Notes: generated by a model from the sequence alone, not told the origin. Numbered from the stretch's first letter, positions 16,774 through 25,411 are shown. The stretch is 64,000 bases of DNA from Chryseobacterium sp. JAH (GCF_001507335.1 NZ_LMAH01000001.1:62001-126000), one strand, 5' to 3'. Numbers and translations are program-made.

Positions 16774-16810
16774 AGAAAAATTCCTGTAAACCATTTACAG
16801 GAATTTTTCT
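16774..16810. terminator. Bidirectional terminator shared by convergent genes, overlapping Nudix 3' coding end
   Basis: Arms at 16774-16790 and 16794-16810, perfect over 17 bp, with A and T runs at the outer ends. The right arm is also the last codons and stop (16795-16797) of the Nudix gene, so one element serves both genes and codes its C-terminal residues. Confidence 0.88.
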
Positions 16811-17211
16811 TTTAATTTTTCAAAAACAATAATGTCTACAGGAAGGGTAAATGGGTTCACATCACTATCAATCGGGAGCCATTCAGTTTTTTCTATACAT
16901 GGATCGAGAATCAGGAAATCTTCTTCATTGACAATTTTTACTACATAATATATAGTAAGAAGTTGTTCATTTTCTCTAAATCGGGAAACTAAAAAATCCT
17001 CCTGAGTGTAAAGGTGTTCTACAATATCTATTTTCACGTTGAGTTCCTCATCAAATTCGCGATGAAGACATTCTGTAAGCCCCTCTCCAAATTCCAATCC
17101 TCCACCAGGGAATTTTAACAACGGCTGGCCTGCATATTCTTCAAACAGTGTAAGAACTTTATTGTCTTTTACGGCACAAGCATAAACCCTCACATTAATT
17201 TTGTCTATCAT
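16795..17211 (-). CDS. Nudix hydrolase
   Basis: A 138-residue single-domain Nudix protein. The Nudix box is complete enough for activity: G-x5-E at GGLEFGE, then x7 and REFDEEL near residues 37-58, with asparagine where the usual glycine follows (EELNV). The family hydrolyses nucleoside diphosphates linked to another moiety; the substrate cannot be read from the sequence. No signal peptide. It lies between mnmD (upstream on the same strand, 94 bp away) and the convergent DUF4294 gene. Its C-terminal codons double as a terminator arm. Confidence 0.88.
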   Translation of the reverse strand: MIDKINVRVYACAVKDNKVLTLFEEYAGQPLLKFPGGGLEFGEGLTECLHREFDEELNVKIDIVEHLYTQEDFLVSRFRENEQLLTIYYVVKIVNEEDFLILDPCIEKTEWLPIDSDVNPFTLPVDIIVFEKLKEKFL

Positions 17212-17305
17212 ATATAATAATTTGTATGGCTAATTTAAAGAATTTTTTGTTTGACACCTGAAGTAGGAAGATCGATCTTTGATTTCGATTTTAACAGATA
17301 AGAGG

Positions 17306-17980
17306 TTACAGCTTTATTGCGTTGATCATTTCTCTTTTTCCCGGAGGTCCCTGTTTTTTTTCTACTTTAAAATTAAGTTCGGTTAAAATTCTTCTCACAC
17401 TACCTTTTGAGGAATAAGTTGTTAACAGTCCGTTTACACTCATTTTAGCAGAAACCATTTCAAACAAAGGTTTTTCCCAAAGATCAGGTTGTACTCTTGC
17501 CCCAAAACAATCATAATAAACGAGATTAATATTCGGTAAATCAATGTTTTTCAGATCGAAAAAGTCACATTGGATTTTCTTTAAATTGAAACCACTAATG
17601 ATTTCTTCGGATTTTTCCCACTCCGTTTGATGAATTTTCTGATAAATATTTTTTAATTCTGGGTTACCAAAATGATCGAAATAGGAGAGATTTTCTATTT
17701 CAGATTGGGTTATTGGGTATTTTTCAAGTGTAAAATAATTAATAATATGATTTTTATCAGTTTTTAAATATTCATTAATTGTCACTAAAACATTTAAACC
17801 TGTTCCAAAACCGAGTTCTAAAATGTTAATTTCGCAATCATTTATAAGATTTAATCCATTTTTGATAAAGACGTGTTCCGCTTCTTGTAACGCACCATGG
17901 TGTGAATGGTAATTTTCATTTAATTCACTGATAAACAGTGTTTTGCTTCCGTCGTTTGTAGTTCTGATTTCTCTTTTCAA
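17306..17980 (-). CDS. mnmD: tRNA (5-methylaminomethyl-2-thiouridine) methyltransferase MnmD
   Basis: SAM-dependent enzyme that completes the mnm5s2U modification at the tRNA wobble position; equivalent to the methyltransferase domain of MnmC without the oxidase domain. Visible motifs: SHHGALQEAEHVF near the N-terminus, SAM site ILELGFGTGLNVL, VYYDCFGARVQPDLWEK and LTTYSSKGSVRR, all characteristic. The frame is open back to a TTG at 17995, but that codon lies inside an exact -7 box (17993-18000). The TTG at 17978-17980 is preferred, giving 224 residues beginning M-KREIRTTNDGSKTLF, as in relatives. It is a TTG start either way; no ATG is available. Confidence 0.88.
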   Translation of the reverse strand: MKREIRTTNDGSKTLFISELNENYHSHHGALQEAEHVFIKNGLNLINDCEINILELGFGTGLNVLVTINEYLKTDKNHIINYFTLEKYPITQSEIENLSYFDHFGNPELKNIYQKIHQTEWEKSEEIISGFNLKKIQCDFFDLKNIDLPNINLVYYDCFGARVQPDLWEKPLFEMVSAKMSVNGLLTTYSSKGSVRRILTELNFKVEKKQGPPGKREMINAIKL

Positions 17981-17992
17981 AGTATTTTTTTT

Positions 17993-18000
17993 CAAATTTA
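17993..18000 (-). promoter_or_regulatory. -7 promoter element TAAATTTG of mnmD
   Basis: Exact TAnnTTTG on the minus strand, read from 18000 to 17993. It covers the most upstream candidate start codon of mnmD, so translation must start further down, at TTG 17980. Confidence 0.5.
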
Positions 18001-18031
18001 ATGTAAAATTTTTATATTTGAAAAATTATGT

Positions 18032-18039
18032 TAAATTTG
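18032..18039 (+). promoter_or_regulatory. -7 promoter element TAAATTTG of ilvE
   Basis: Exact TAnnTTTG 25 bp before the ilvE ATG. A second exact match, TATATTTG, lies at 18013-18020. The same octamer serves mnmD on the other strand 32 bp away, forming a compact divergent promoter. Confidence 0.5.
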
Positions 18040-18064
18040 TGGAACATCATAAAAATTTTAAGAA

Positions 18065-19138
18065 ATGATAATTCAAAAAACAGAAAACTCTAGAATTTCT
18101 ACTTTCGATCCCAATAATTTTTCGTTTGGAAATACTTTCAGTGATCACATGATCATCTGTGAATATGAGGACGGTAAATGGGGCGATGTGAAATTGGTTC
18201 CTTACGGTCCGTTATTATTTACGCCTGCAATGATGGGAGTGAATTACGGACAGGCTTGTTTTGAAGGTATGAAAGCTTACAAAGACAACGACGGACAGGT
18301 TTTCCTTTTCAGGCCCGAAAAGAATTTTGAGCGTATCAATAAGTCTGCAAAGAGACTTGCAATGCCGGAAGTTACAGAAGAAATATTCTTGGAAGGTCTA
18401 AAAGCTTTGGTAAATATCGATAGAGAGTGGATTCCTCAAGGTGAAGGTACTTCTTTATATATTAGACCGTTAATTTTTGCTACCGAAGAAGCTTTAAAAG
18501 CAAGAGTTGCCAATAAATATATGTTCGCCATTGTGACGACACCTGCAAAAATGTATTATACAGAACCAGTATCTGTTAAAATTTCTGATCATTATTCTAG
18601 AGCGGCAAGTGGTGGAGTAGGTTCAGCTAAAGCAGCAGGTAATTACGCAGCATCGTTCTACCCAACTCAGTTGGCGATTGAAGAAGGGTATGATCAAATT
18701 ATCTGGACTGATGATGCTACTCACGAATATTTCGAAGAAAGCGGAACGATGAATGTTTTCGTAAGAATCAATGATACTATTTATACGCCACCAACATCTG
18801 AGAAAATTTTAGATGGAGTTACCAGAGACAGTTTCATCCAATTGGCTAAGAAAAGAGGTTTTGAAATAAAAATTGAACCTATTAAAGTAAAAGATGTTGT
18901 AGAAGCTCAGAAAAACGGAACATTAAAAGAAGTTTGGGGAGTAGGAACAGCAGTTGTTACCACAGTTTTCCAAGCGTTAGGTTACAACGGTGTTAAATTG
19001 GAATTACCAAGACTTTCAGATGACGAAAGCTTTGCAGTAACCCTTAAAAATGACTTAGTTAATTTACAGACCAACCAATCAGAAGATCCATTCGGATGGA
19101 GAGTATTAGTTGAAAAAGATGTTCTAGAAACAGCTTAA
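18065..19138 (+). CDS. ilvE: Branched-chain amino acid aminotransferase
   Basis: PLP enzyme that exchanges the amino group between glutamate and the keto acids of leucine, isoleucine and valine. The 357-residue protein is of the longer, BCAT-type class IV group: YGQACFEGMKAYKD near 60-73, RPEKNFERIN near 87, YIRPLIFATEE near 133, the PLP lysine in GSAKAAGNYAAS near 186-197, EESGTMNVFV near 234 and ILDGVTRDSFIQLA near 254. Length and motifs match the family. A strong terminator follows, so it is transcribed alone. Confidence 0.95.
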   Translation: MIIQKTENSRISTFDPNNFSFGNTFSDHMIICEYEDGKWGDVKLVPYGPLLFTPAMMGVNYGQACFEGMKAYKDNDGQVFLFRPEKNFERINKSAKRLAMPEVTEEIFLEGLKALVNIDREWIPQGEGTSLYIRPLIFATEEALKARVANKYMFAIVTTPAKMYYTEPVSVKISDHYSRAASGGVGSAKAAGNYAASFYPTQLAIEEGYDQIIWTDDATHEYFEESGTMNVFVRINDTIYTPPTSEKILDGVTRDSFIQLAKKRGFEIKIEPIKVKDVVEAQKNGTLKEVWGVGTAVVTTVFQALGYNGVKLELPRLSDDESFAVTLKNDLVNLQTNQSEDPFGWRVLVEKDVLETA

Positions 19139-19162
19139 TTTTAAGTAAATTTAATAGCATAT

Positions 19163-19190
19163 AAAGCCAAGATTTTTCTTGGCTTTTTTT
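19163..19190 (+). terminator. Rho-independent terminator of ilvE
   Basis: AAAGCCAAGA (19163-19172) pairs with TCTTGGCTTT, followed by further T. Classic intrinsic terminator 25 bp after the stop codon. Confidence 0.92.
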
Positions 19191-19334
19191 GTCAATCTAA
19201 GTTTAGTATAAGTATGATAAGATTTATATAAAATACTTTTACCTGAAAATTCAGTGAGAGTCTAAAATATGAGTGCTGGATAATGTTGATGATGAAAAAA
19301 AATCCAAACTTTATTTTAATAAATTCACCAAGTT

Positions 19335-19365
19335 TTGTTAATGATTCCCGAAATGCGTATTTTCG
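19335..19365 (+). promoter_or_regulatory. Promoter of the gldI operon: TTG, 20 bp, TATTTTCG
   Basis: A TTG at 19335-19337 is followed after 20 bp by TATTTTCG at 19358-19365, one base off the TAnnTTTG consensus. Spacing is right for a Bacteroidota promoter. It overlaps an extended in-frame start, supporting translation from ATG 19377. Confidence 0.5.
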
Positions 19366-19376
19366 CAAAAGTTTTT

Positions 19377-19889
19377 ATGAAAAAAATACTTCTCATATCA
19401 GTACTAGGGCTTATAAGCTGTAAAAGAACTACTCCGCAGGTGCATCCACCGGTAGGAGGTGTATTAAGTAAGAGTGATCTCGATGTTTCGCGGAACCGTA
19501 TGAAAAATCTCAATAGTTTGGAGAGACAGCAGATTCAGGATTGGGTGAACGGTCAGGATATTAAATTTTATCCTACTCAGCTTAATTATTGGACGACTGT
19601 AGAAGGTTTTGATCAAAGACAACGAAGACCGGATGAATCTTCGATTTCTTATTCTTATGATCTCTATGATTTTGATCAAACCAAAATTTATGACAAATCT
19701 ATTCAGAGAAATGATGCTAGATTTGGGCATTTTGATGAATTGAAAGCTGTAGAAAATGCTTTGAGATATATGGGAGAAGGGGAAGAAGTGACATTGCTCG
19801 TTCCATCATCTCTTGCTTACGGAACTTTCGGAGACGAAAATAAAATAGATAACGATATTCCTTTAATTATAAAATTAAAAGTTCTATAA
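19377..19889 (+). CDS. gldI: GldI-type peptidyl-prolyl isomerase lipoprotein
   Basis: FKBP-like lipoprotein of the gliding/T9SS-associated GldI group, expected to help fold envelope proteins in the periplasm. From ATG 19377 it has 170 residues: lipoprotein signal with lipobox LISC (Cys15), a linker, then a divergent FKBP domain ending MGEGEEVTLLVPSSLAYG and NDIPLIIKLKVL, which matches the flavobacterial GldI ending. The frame is open upstream to a TTG at 19335, but that would place 14 extra residues before a perfect lipoprotein signal and lies in the promoter. The next gene, another isomerase, starts one base after the stop, so they form an operon. Confidence 0.78.
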   Translation: MKKILLISVLGLISCKRTTPQVHPPVGGVLSKSDLDVSRNRMKNLNSLERQQIQDWVNGQDIKFYPTQLNYWTTVEGFDQRQRRPDESSISYSYDLYDFDQTKIYDKSIQRNDARFGHFDELKAVENALRYMGEGEEVTLLVPSSLAYGTFGDENKIDNDIPLIIKLKVL

Positions 19890-19890
19890 A

Positions 19891-20973
19891 ATGAAATTGT
19901 TTAACAAAAATATAATTCTGGCAGCAGCAAGTGTTTCGCTGCTAAGTTGTACACCAATTTATAAGAAAATGAACGTAGACAAAGAAACTTACGAAGGGCT
20001 TAAAGACGGACTTTATGCTAATCTTCAGACTACAAAAGGTAACTTGATTGTAAAGTTTGAAGACAAAAAATCACCGGTTACTGTGGCTAACTTTGTTGGT
20101 CTTGCAGAAGGTAAAATTGATAACAAAGCGAAAGCGAAAGGTGTTCCTTTTTATGACGGAACAATTTTTCACAGAGTAATCAAAGATTTCATGATCCAGG
20201 GAGGTGATCCTCAGGGAACAGGAATGGGAGATCCCGGATATAAATTCGAAGACGAGAAAAATGATCTGAAACACACTGGAAAAGGTATTTTGTCAATGGC
20301 TAATTCTGGACCGAACACCAATGGTTCTCAGTTCTTCATCACAGAAATCGCTACTCCCTGGTTAGATGGAAAACATACCATTTTCGGAGAAGTGGTAAAG
20401 GGTGATGATGTGATTGATGCCATTGCTAATGTAGAGAAAGGAGCTCAGGATAAACCTAAAACGGATATCGTTCTTGAAAAAGTAAGCATTTTCAGCAAAG
20501 GAGATGAGTATAAAGGATATGATGCTGCAAAAACTTTCAATGAAGGAAAATCTAAGATTGCTGCCAACAATAAGGCAATGGCTGAAAAAGCAGAAGCTGA
20601 TGCAAAAAAAGCAATTGAAGATCTTAAAGCAGGAATGCAGGTAACTGAATCTGGTCTTTACTATAAAATTACTAAGAAAACTGAAGGTAAGGCTCCAAAA
20701 GCAGGTGACAATGTATCTGTACACTATGCAGGAAAACTAACCAACGGAACTGAGTTCGATTCTTCATTCAAAAGAAATGAGCCTCTTGAGTTTCCTGTAG
20801 GAACCGGAAGAGTAATCAAAGGATGGGACGAAGGAATTCTTTTGTTGAAAGAAGGAGAAACGGCTACACTATTGATTCCGCCAGCAATGGGTTACGGTGA
20901 GAGAGGTGCAGGAGGAGTAATTCCACCAAATGCATGGTTAATCTTCGATGTGGAATTGGTAAAAGTTCCTTAA
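19891..20973 (+). CDS. Dual cyclophilin-FKBP peptidyl-prolyl isomerase lipoprotein
   Basis: A 360-residue fusion of two unrelated isomerase families. Lipobox SLLSC places Cys20 as the lipid anchor. Residues about 36-205 are a cyclophilin: FHRVIKDFMIQGGDPQGTG, NTNGSQFFIT and WLDGKHTIFGEV include the catalytic arginine and the QFF motif. A helical linker rich in Ala/Lys (about 215-255) joins it to an FKBP domain (about 260-360): VSVHYAGKLTNGTEFDSS, GRVIKGWDEGILLLKEGE and IPPAMGYGERG. Cyclophilin-first fusions of this kind have been reported from flavobacteria. It follows gldI by one base, so both are made together as periplasmic folding helpers. Confidence 0.92.
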   Translation: MKLFNKNIILAAASVSLLSCTPIYKKMNVDKETYEGLKDGLYANLQTTKGNLIVKFEDKKSPVTVANFVGLAEGKIDNKAKAKGVPFYDGTIFHRVIKDFMIQGGDPQGTGMGDPGYKFEDEKNDLKHTGKGILSMANSGPNTNGSQFFITEIATPWLDGKHTIFGEVVKGDDVIDAIANVEKGAQDKPKTDIVLEKVSIFSKGDEYKGYDAAKTFNEGKSKIAANNKAMAEKAEADAKKAIEDLKAGMQVTESGLYYKITKKTEGKAPKAGDNVSVHYAGKLTNGTEFDSSFKRNEPLEFPVGTGRVIKGWDEGILLLKEGETATLLIPPAMGYGERGAGGVIPPNAWLIFDVELVKVP

Positions 20974-20992
20974 TCGAATTGTATAAATAATG

Positions 20993-21022
20993 AAAGCCGT
21001 CTCTTATGAGACGGCTTTTTTA
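20993..21022 (+). terminator. Rho-independent terminator of the isomerase operon
   Basis: AAAGCCGTCTC (20993-21003), loop TTAT, GAGACGGCTTT (21008-21018), then T-run. Ends the gldI operon. Confidence 0.93.
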
Positions 21023-21200
21023 TTGGGAAGTTTTAGCATAACAATCATATTATGTTATCAACTCCCAAGAAGTTCAGTTTCGATATTTATTTTATACTGC
21101 AAATCATTTTTAAATACCAATTGTATATATTCAATTGTTGATTCCAGCATCGGATTAATTTCCTTTACCCTGAGAACAAATTTTTGTAGTTGATGAACAC

Positions 21201-21228
21201 AAAAAAAGCGTTCCTGAGAACGCTTTTT
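21201..21228 (-). terminator. Rho-independent terminator of the ABC transporter gene
   Basis: AAAAAGCGTTC (21203-21213), loop CTGA, GAACGCTTTTT (21218-21228); on the minus strand followed by more T. Symmetry makes it bidirectional. Confidence 0.88.
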
Positions 21229-21258
21229 CACTTTAATACTATTCAATTTGAATCAGAT

Positions 21259-23061
21259 TTAAGGAGCCGGTGTGATTACTTTTCTTTCCCCGATTTGTTG
21301 TCTCCACATCGCATAGTACAATCCTTTTAAATCTAAAAGATTCTCGTGCGAACCCGTCTCAATCACCTTACCACGTTCCAGAACATAGATTCTATCTGCG
21401 TGCATAATGGTGCTTAATCGATGGGCAATCAATACGGTAATCTGTTCTTTTTCTTCAGAAATTTCTTTGATGGTGGATGTGATTTCCTCCTCAGTAATAC
21501 TGTCTAAAGCAGAAGTTGCTTCATCAAAAATTAATAAATTAGGTTTTCTCAGTAAAGCTCTTGCAATGGCAATTCTTTGCTTTTCGCCGCCGCTCAGTTT
21601 CAGTCCGCCCTCGCCGATGACGGTGTCAATTCCATTTTCTGCTCTTTCAATTAATGCTGTTGCGCTGGATTTTTTTAAAGCCAGATCCAAATCTTCATCT
21701 GTAGCATTAGGATTTACAAAAAGTAAGTTTTCTTTAATAGTTCCTGCGAAAAGCTGGGTGTCCTGTGTTACAAAACCTATTTGATTCCTTAATTCGTCAA
21801 AATCAAATTCTTTACCGTTGATTTCATTATAAAAGATAGAACCTTCTTTGGGTCTGTATAATCCGACTAGTAATTTCACCAACGTGCTTTTTCCTGAACC
21901 ACTGGGTCCCACAAACGCAATGGTTTCGCCGTTTTTCACTTCAAAAGAAATATCATTTAAAGCTTTATATGAAGCGCTCTGATGTTTAAAAGATACATGA
22001 TTAAATTCTAATTTTTCAACAGCTCCAATCTGTTTTGGAGTATGTGGCTTTTCTTCAACCTCCTTTTTCATCAATGTATCAAAATTATGCAGTGATGCTT
22101 CAGCTTCACGATAGGAGATAATAATATTCCCGATCTCCTGCATTGGTCCGAAAATAAAGAAGCCGTAAAACATCAATGATAAATATTGACCGGGAGTTAC
22201 AATATTTCTGAAAATTAAAAACAAAAGGGTAAGCGTAATCAGTTGCTGAAGGAAGTTCACCATGGTTCCTTGAATAAAACTTAAAGAACGAATGCTTTTC
22301 ACTTTTTTAAGTTCAAGTCCGAGAATTTTATACGTGTTGTTATTAAGACGTTTTACTTCCTGCTTGGTTAAACCTAAACTTTTAACAATCTCAATATTGC
22401 GGAGACTTTCGGTAGTGCTTCCTGCTAAACCTGTCGTTTCGGTAACGATTGTTTTTTGAATATTTTTAATTCTTTTGCTTAATAAATTGGTAATAAAAGC
22501 GATCAGGAAAATTCCAACTACATACACCGGCATAATTGACCAGTGCAGACGAATGGCATATACGGACACGAAGATAATACTCACCAAAATCCCGAAGAAA
22601 ATATTGATGAAATTGGTGATGAATTTCACAGAGTCTTCTCTCACTTTCGTTAAGATAGAAAGGGTCTCGCCGCTTCGCTGATCTTCAAATTCCTGATAAG
22701 GCAATGCCATTGAATGCTGCAACCCATCTGTGAAAATGTTAGCACCGAACTTTTGTGTAATTACATTCACTACATAATCCTGAAATGCTTTGGCAATTCT
22801 GCTGATCATCGCAGTTCCTATCAAAAGTGCCAGAAAGTAAAATGCTCCGTGGTAAATATCTGTTCCATACAAGTATTCGTCTAAAGTTCTGGGGGCGATC
22901 TTTTCCTTGTCAAAATGATTTGGATGTGTCACCAGCTGATCCAGAATATTTCCTGTAATTGCCGGACTGAACAAGGAAAAAACCTGATTGATTGTCGCCA
23001 AAACTAATGACAGGATCATCAACCATTTATGTGGTTTTAAATAACGTAATAATGTTTTCAT
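21259..23061 (-). CDS. ABC transporter, fused permease and ATP-binding domains (MsbA-like)
   Basis: Half-size exporter of about 600 residues: a six-helix transmembrane domain (about 10-325) and a nucleotide-binding domain with Walker A GPSGSGKST, Q-loop GFVTQDTQLF, signature LSGGEKQR, Walker B LLIFDEATSALD and H-loop IAHRLST. All ATPase residues are intact, so it should be active as a homodimer in the inner membrane. Substrate is unknown; MsbA-like lipid flipping or drug export are both possible. The frame extends to a TTG at 23082, but that codon is part of the -7 box at 23080-23087, so ATG 23061 (MKTLLRYLKPHKW) is the start. Confidence 0.9.
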   Translation of the reverse strand: MKTLLRYLKPHKWLMILSLVLATINQVFSLFSPAITGNILDQLVTHPNHFDKEKIAPRTLDEYLYGTDIYHGAFYFLALLIGTAMISRIAKAFQDYVVNVITQKFGANIFTDGLQHSMALPYQEFEDQRSGETLSILTKVREDSVKFITNFINIFFGILVSIIFVSVYAIRLHWSIMPVYVVGIFLIAFITNLLSKRIKNIQKTIVTETTGLAGSTTESLRNIEIVKSLGLTKQEVKRLNNNTYKILGLELKKVKSIRSLSFIQGTMVNFLQQLITLTLLFLIFRNIVTPGQYLSLMFYGFFIFGPMQEIGNIIISYREAEASLHNFDTLMKKEVEEKPHTPKQIGAVEKLEFNHVSFKHQSASYKALNDISFEVKNGETIAFVGPSGSGKSTLVKLLVGLYRPKEGSIFYNEINGKEFDFDELRNQIGFVTQDTQLFAGTIKENLLFVNPNATDEDLDLALKKSSATALIERAENGIDTVIGEGGLKLSGGEKQRIAIARALLRKPNLLIFDEATSALDSITEEEITSTIKEISEEKEQITVLIAHRLSTIMHADRIYVLERGKVIETGSHENLLDLKGLYYAMWRQQIGERKVITPAP

Positions 23062-23079
23062 TCGTAAAATAACTGCCTG

Positions 23080-23087
23080 CAAAATTA
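23080..23087 (-). promoter_or_regulatory. -7 promoter element TAATTTTG of the ABC transporter gene
   Basis: Exact TAnnTTTG on the minus strand, read from 23087 to 23080, 18 bp before ATG 23061. It overlaps the upstream TTG that would otherwise be a possible start. Confidence 0.55.
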
Positions 23088-23167
23088 CAGATATAAATCG
23101 GATAGAGAAGGGTATAAATATAGATTTAGAGCATAAGAATTATGAGAATTTTAGGTTTGAAATTACA

Positions 23168-23175
23168 TATATTTG
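23168..23175 (+). promoter_or_regulatory. -7 promoter element TATATTTG of the 23224 gene
   Basis: Exact TAnnTTTG, 48 bp before ATG 23224, divergent from the ABC transporter promoter about 80 bp away. Confidence 0.5.
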
Positions 23176-23223
23176 AATGACTAAGAACAAGACAAAATTC
23201 ACCCACAAATCTTCACAATCATC

Positions 23224-23802
23224 ATGTTTAAAACCAGGTTTTTCGCTTTACTATTTATTCTCCTCTCATTCATTTCTTTTGCTCAGACAAAGGTGAACAC
23301 TGATGATCAGGCAATCAGAAAGTCACTTGTTTATTTTGTAAACAGTATTAAATATAAAAAAATAGATCAGGCAGTTGAATGTATTTATCCAAAATACTTT
23401 ACAATTATTTCTAAAGAACAAATGACTCAACTGCTAAATATGACCTATAATAATCCTTTATTGAAGGTTGATGTGCAGGATATGAAATTTGGAAACATTG
23501 AAAAGCCTGAGCTCATCGACGGTGAATATTATTCTATCGTAAATTATTTTCCTAAACTGAAATGCAACGTAAGTGCAATGAATGAAAATATGAAGACCAA
23601 GATAGGAGAGGCAATGATTTCGAAATATGGAAAACAGAATGTTAAATATTTGCAGAACGAAGGATCCTATATCATAAATGCAAATATGAGAGCATGTGCA
23701 ATTTCAAAGGATAAAAAAAGTTGGAAGTTCTTAATTCTGGAGAAACAATATAAACCACAATTAGTAAAGATCTTGCCAAAGAAGATTTTGAATAAGATAT
23801 AA
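23224..23802 (+). CDS. Uncharacterised exported protein
   Basis: A 192-residue protein with a clear signal peptide (residues 1-20, ending ISFAQ). The mature part begins with a helical region DDQAIRKSLVYFVNSIKYKKIDQAVECIYPKYF followed by alternating strands, a layout that resembles small NTF2-like or DUF-type periplasmic proteins, but I do not recognise a family. Three cysteines (in VECIYP, KLKCNV and RACAI) are present. Single gene, divergent from the ABC transporter; codon use and base composition look like the neighbours. Confidence 0.75.
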   Translation: MFKTRFFALLFILLSFISFAQTKVNTDDQAIRKSLVYFVNSIKYKKIDQAVECIYPKYFTIISKEQMTQLLNMTYNNPLLKVDVQDMKFGNIEKPELIDGEYYSIVNYFPKLKCNVSAMNENMKTKIGEAMISKYGKQNVKYLQNEGSYIINANMRACAISKDKKSWKFLILEKQYKPQLVKILPKKILNKI

Positions 23803-24244
23803 TTTAGAAACAAATAAAGCTGATTAATGACAATCGGATTTTTTATTGATCATCACATTTTCCATCCCAAATAGATTGAATATTGATTTCGTGATTGTTA
23901 AAATTAAATAATTTCTGAGGAGTACAATCCTCGTTGATTAGATGTACTTTTATCTTTAATTCAGAGGTTTTCATATTCAAATCTTTATTGAAATTTACAA
24001 GTTAAAGCATATACGGCTTGCGATGTGTCTAATAATTTTCAAGCAGAACGACCGTTGACTTGTAGTTTTCATTAAGGTTTTTTCACATTGTTTCTATTTG
24101 CGGTTCTTCTTACTAAGATTACATGAGAGAAATAGCTTCTGCCATTGTTGAAGATGGAGAGGACGCATCTTTATCATAAGTATCAGTAAACAAATTATCA
24201 AATAAATCTTATAAAATTTCCCTACTTTAGTGCAAAATAACATC
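23803..24244. other. Intergenic region, 442 bp, with a possible small gene
   Basis: Holds the candidate 43-codon frame on the minus strand described separately, and just before the protease gene a near -7 box TACTTTAG (24223-24230). The rest, about 23975-24222, shows no coding frame, hairpin with T-run or known RNA motif. Confidence 0.45.
23843..23974 (-). CDS. Possible small protein of 43 residues
   Basis: ATG at 23972-23974 opens a frame of 43 codons ending TAA at 23843-23845. The product is hydrophilic, starts MKTSELKIKVHLINEDC and ends IWDGKCDDQ, with two cysteines and no membrane segment. The amino-acid mix is protein-like (balanced K/E/D/N with alternating hydrophobics) and the MKT start is typical for the genus, but there is no exact promoter box or terminator, and no family is recognised. 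It could be a chance frame. Confidence 0.3.
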   Translation of the reverse strand: MKTSELKIKVHLINEDCTPQKLFNFNNHEINIQSIWDGKCDDQ

Positions 24245-25411
24245 ATGAATAAAAGTTTGTTGCTCTTTTTTATATTCTATTTGACGATTGTTTCAGCACA
24301 GGGAAAGAGGTTTTTTGAAAGCGGGGACGCAATACTGAAAAACCCTGTTGAGAAGATCAATCTTACATTTGCCAACGAACTTCCTTTAATTAAAGTAAGC
24401 ATTAACGGAAAACCTTATCAGTTTCTTTTCGACACCGGTGCTCCTACCGTTATTTCCAATGCAGTGTACAGTGAACTAAATCTTAAAGAAAAGCATAAAA
24501 GAAAAGTAGGAGATTCTCAGAAAAATAAGCAGAAACAGGTGTTTACAATACTTCCAGAAATGACTGTAGATCAAATTGTTTTCAAGAATATCGGTGCTGT
24601 GGTAGTTGACCTCGAAGGTCATGAATTCGGATGCTTAAAGATTGATGGTATTATTGGAGCCAATCAGATGGCTAAGCTTTTTTGGAGAATAAATTATTCT
24701 GAAAACCTACTTGAAGCCACAAAAGATTTGAAGCAATTTTCTACAGAGGGCTATGAAACGATTTTCTCTTTTAAACCAAAACCTCAGAAAACCCCCATTC
24801 TAGAATCTCAGATTTTAGATAAAAAAATGAATCTCACTTTTGATACCGGATTTACCGGAAGCATCAAAATTGCCGAAAATAATTACGATCCCAAAAATGG
24901 AAAAGTAAAATTTGTAGAAACTTACGGCGTCAATTCTGTAGGTGCGTTTGGTACCGGAAAACCTGTGTCGTCTTATCATTTCAGACCAGATGAAGTGATA
25001 GTTACCACACAAAAATTTGAAAATGAAATCGTAATGACGGGAAGCTCAAATCTTCTCGGAAATGAGTTTCTGAAGAAATTTCAATTCATTATCGATTGGG
25101 GCAACAATAAAGTTTATTTACATCGTATCAAGAGTGTTCCGGCAAAGCTCGAGTCTTTCGGTTTTGCATACCGATTTATTGATCTTAAAGCCAAAGTAGT
25201 GCTGGTTTTTCAAGGGAATGATGTTCCTCTGAAGATTGATGATGAGATTTTGAGCATCAATGGTATAAGCTTTGAGAATTTGAATCAGGAGTCATCTTGT
25301 CAGTATTTATTGAACCGTGTTGAAAAAAGCACCAATTCTATTACGGTTAAAGTAAAAAGAGAAGGGAGGATTCTGGATTTTATGCTGGCCAAGAAGGAGT
25401 ATTTGAATTAA
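24245..25411 (+). CDS. Exported retropepsin-like aspartyl protease with PDZ domain
   Basis: A 388-residue protein with signal peptide (ending TIVSAQ). It contains two pepsin/retropepsin-type half-domains: FDTGAPTVISN near residue 64 and FDTGFTGSIKI near residue 200, each with the D-T-G catalytic triad residue set, so a single chain can form the two-aspartate active site. The C-terminal 90 residues (from about FGFAYRFID) form a PDZ domain: DDEILSINGISFENLN and STNSITVKVKREGR. Expected to work in the periplasm or at the surface. The frame opens with GTG 24230, which overlaps a near -7 box TACTTTAG; ATG 24245 just before NKSLLLFFIF is preferred. Confidence 0.85.
   Translation: MNKSLLLFFIFYLTIVSAQGKRFFESGDAILKNPVEKINLTFANELPLIKVSINGKPYQFLFDTGAPTVISNAVYSELNLKEKHKRKVGDSQKNKQKQVFTILPEMTVDQIVFKNIGAVVVDLEGHEFGCLKIDGIIGANQMAKLFWRINYSENLLEATKDLKQFSTEGYETIFSFKPKPQKTPILESQILDKKMNLTFDTGFTGSIKIAENNYDPKNGKVKFVETYGVNSVGAFGTGKPVSSYHFRPDEVIVTTQKFENEIVMTGSSNLLGNEFLKKFQFIIDWGNNKVYLHRIKSVPAKLESFGFAYRFIDLKAKVVLVFQGNDVPLKIDDEILSINGISFENLNQESSCQYLLNRVEKSTNSITVKVKREGRILDFMLAKKEYLN

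Noticed and set aside
21058..21246. 62-codon minus-strand frame between the isomerase and ABC transporter genes
   Set aside because: Begins downstream of the ABC transporter stop and runs through its terminator hairpin; no start context or family.
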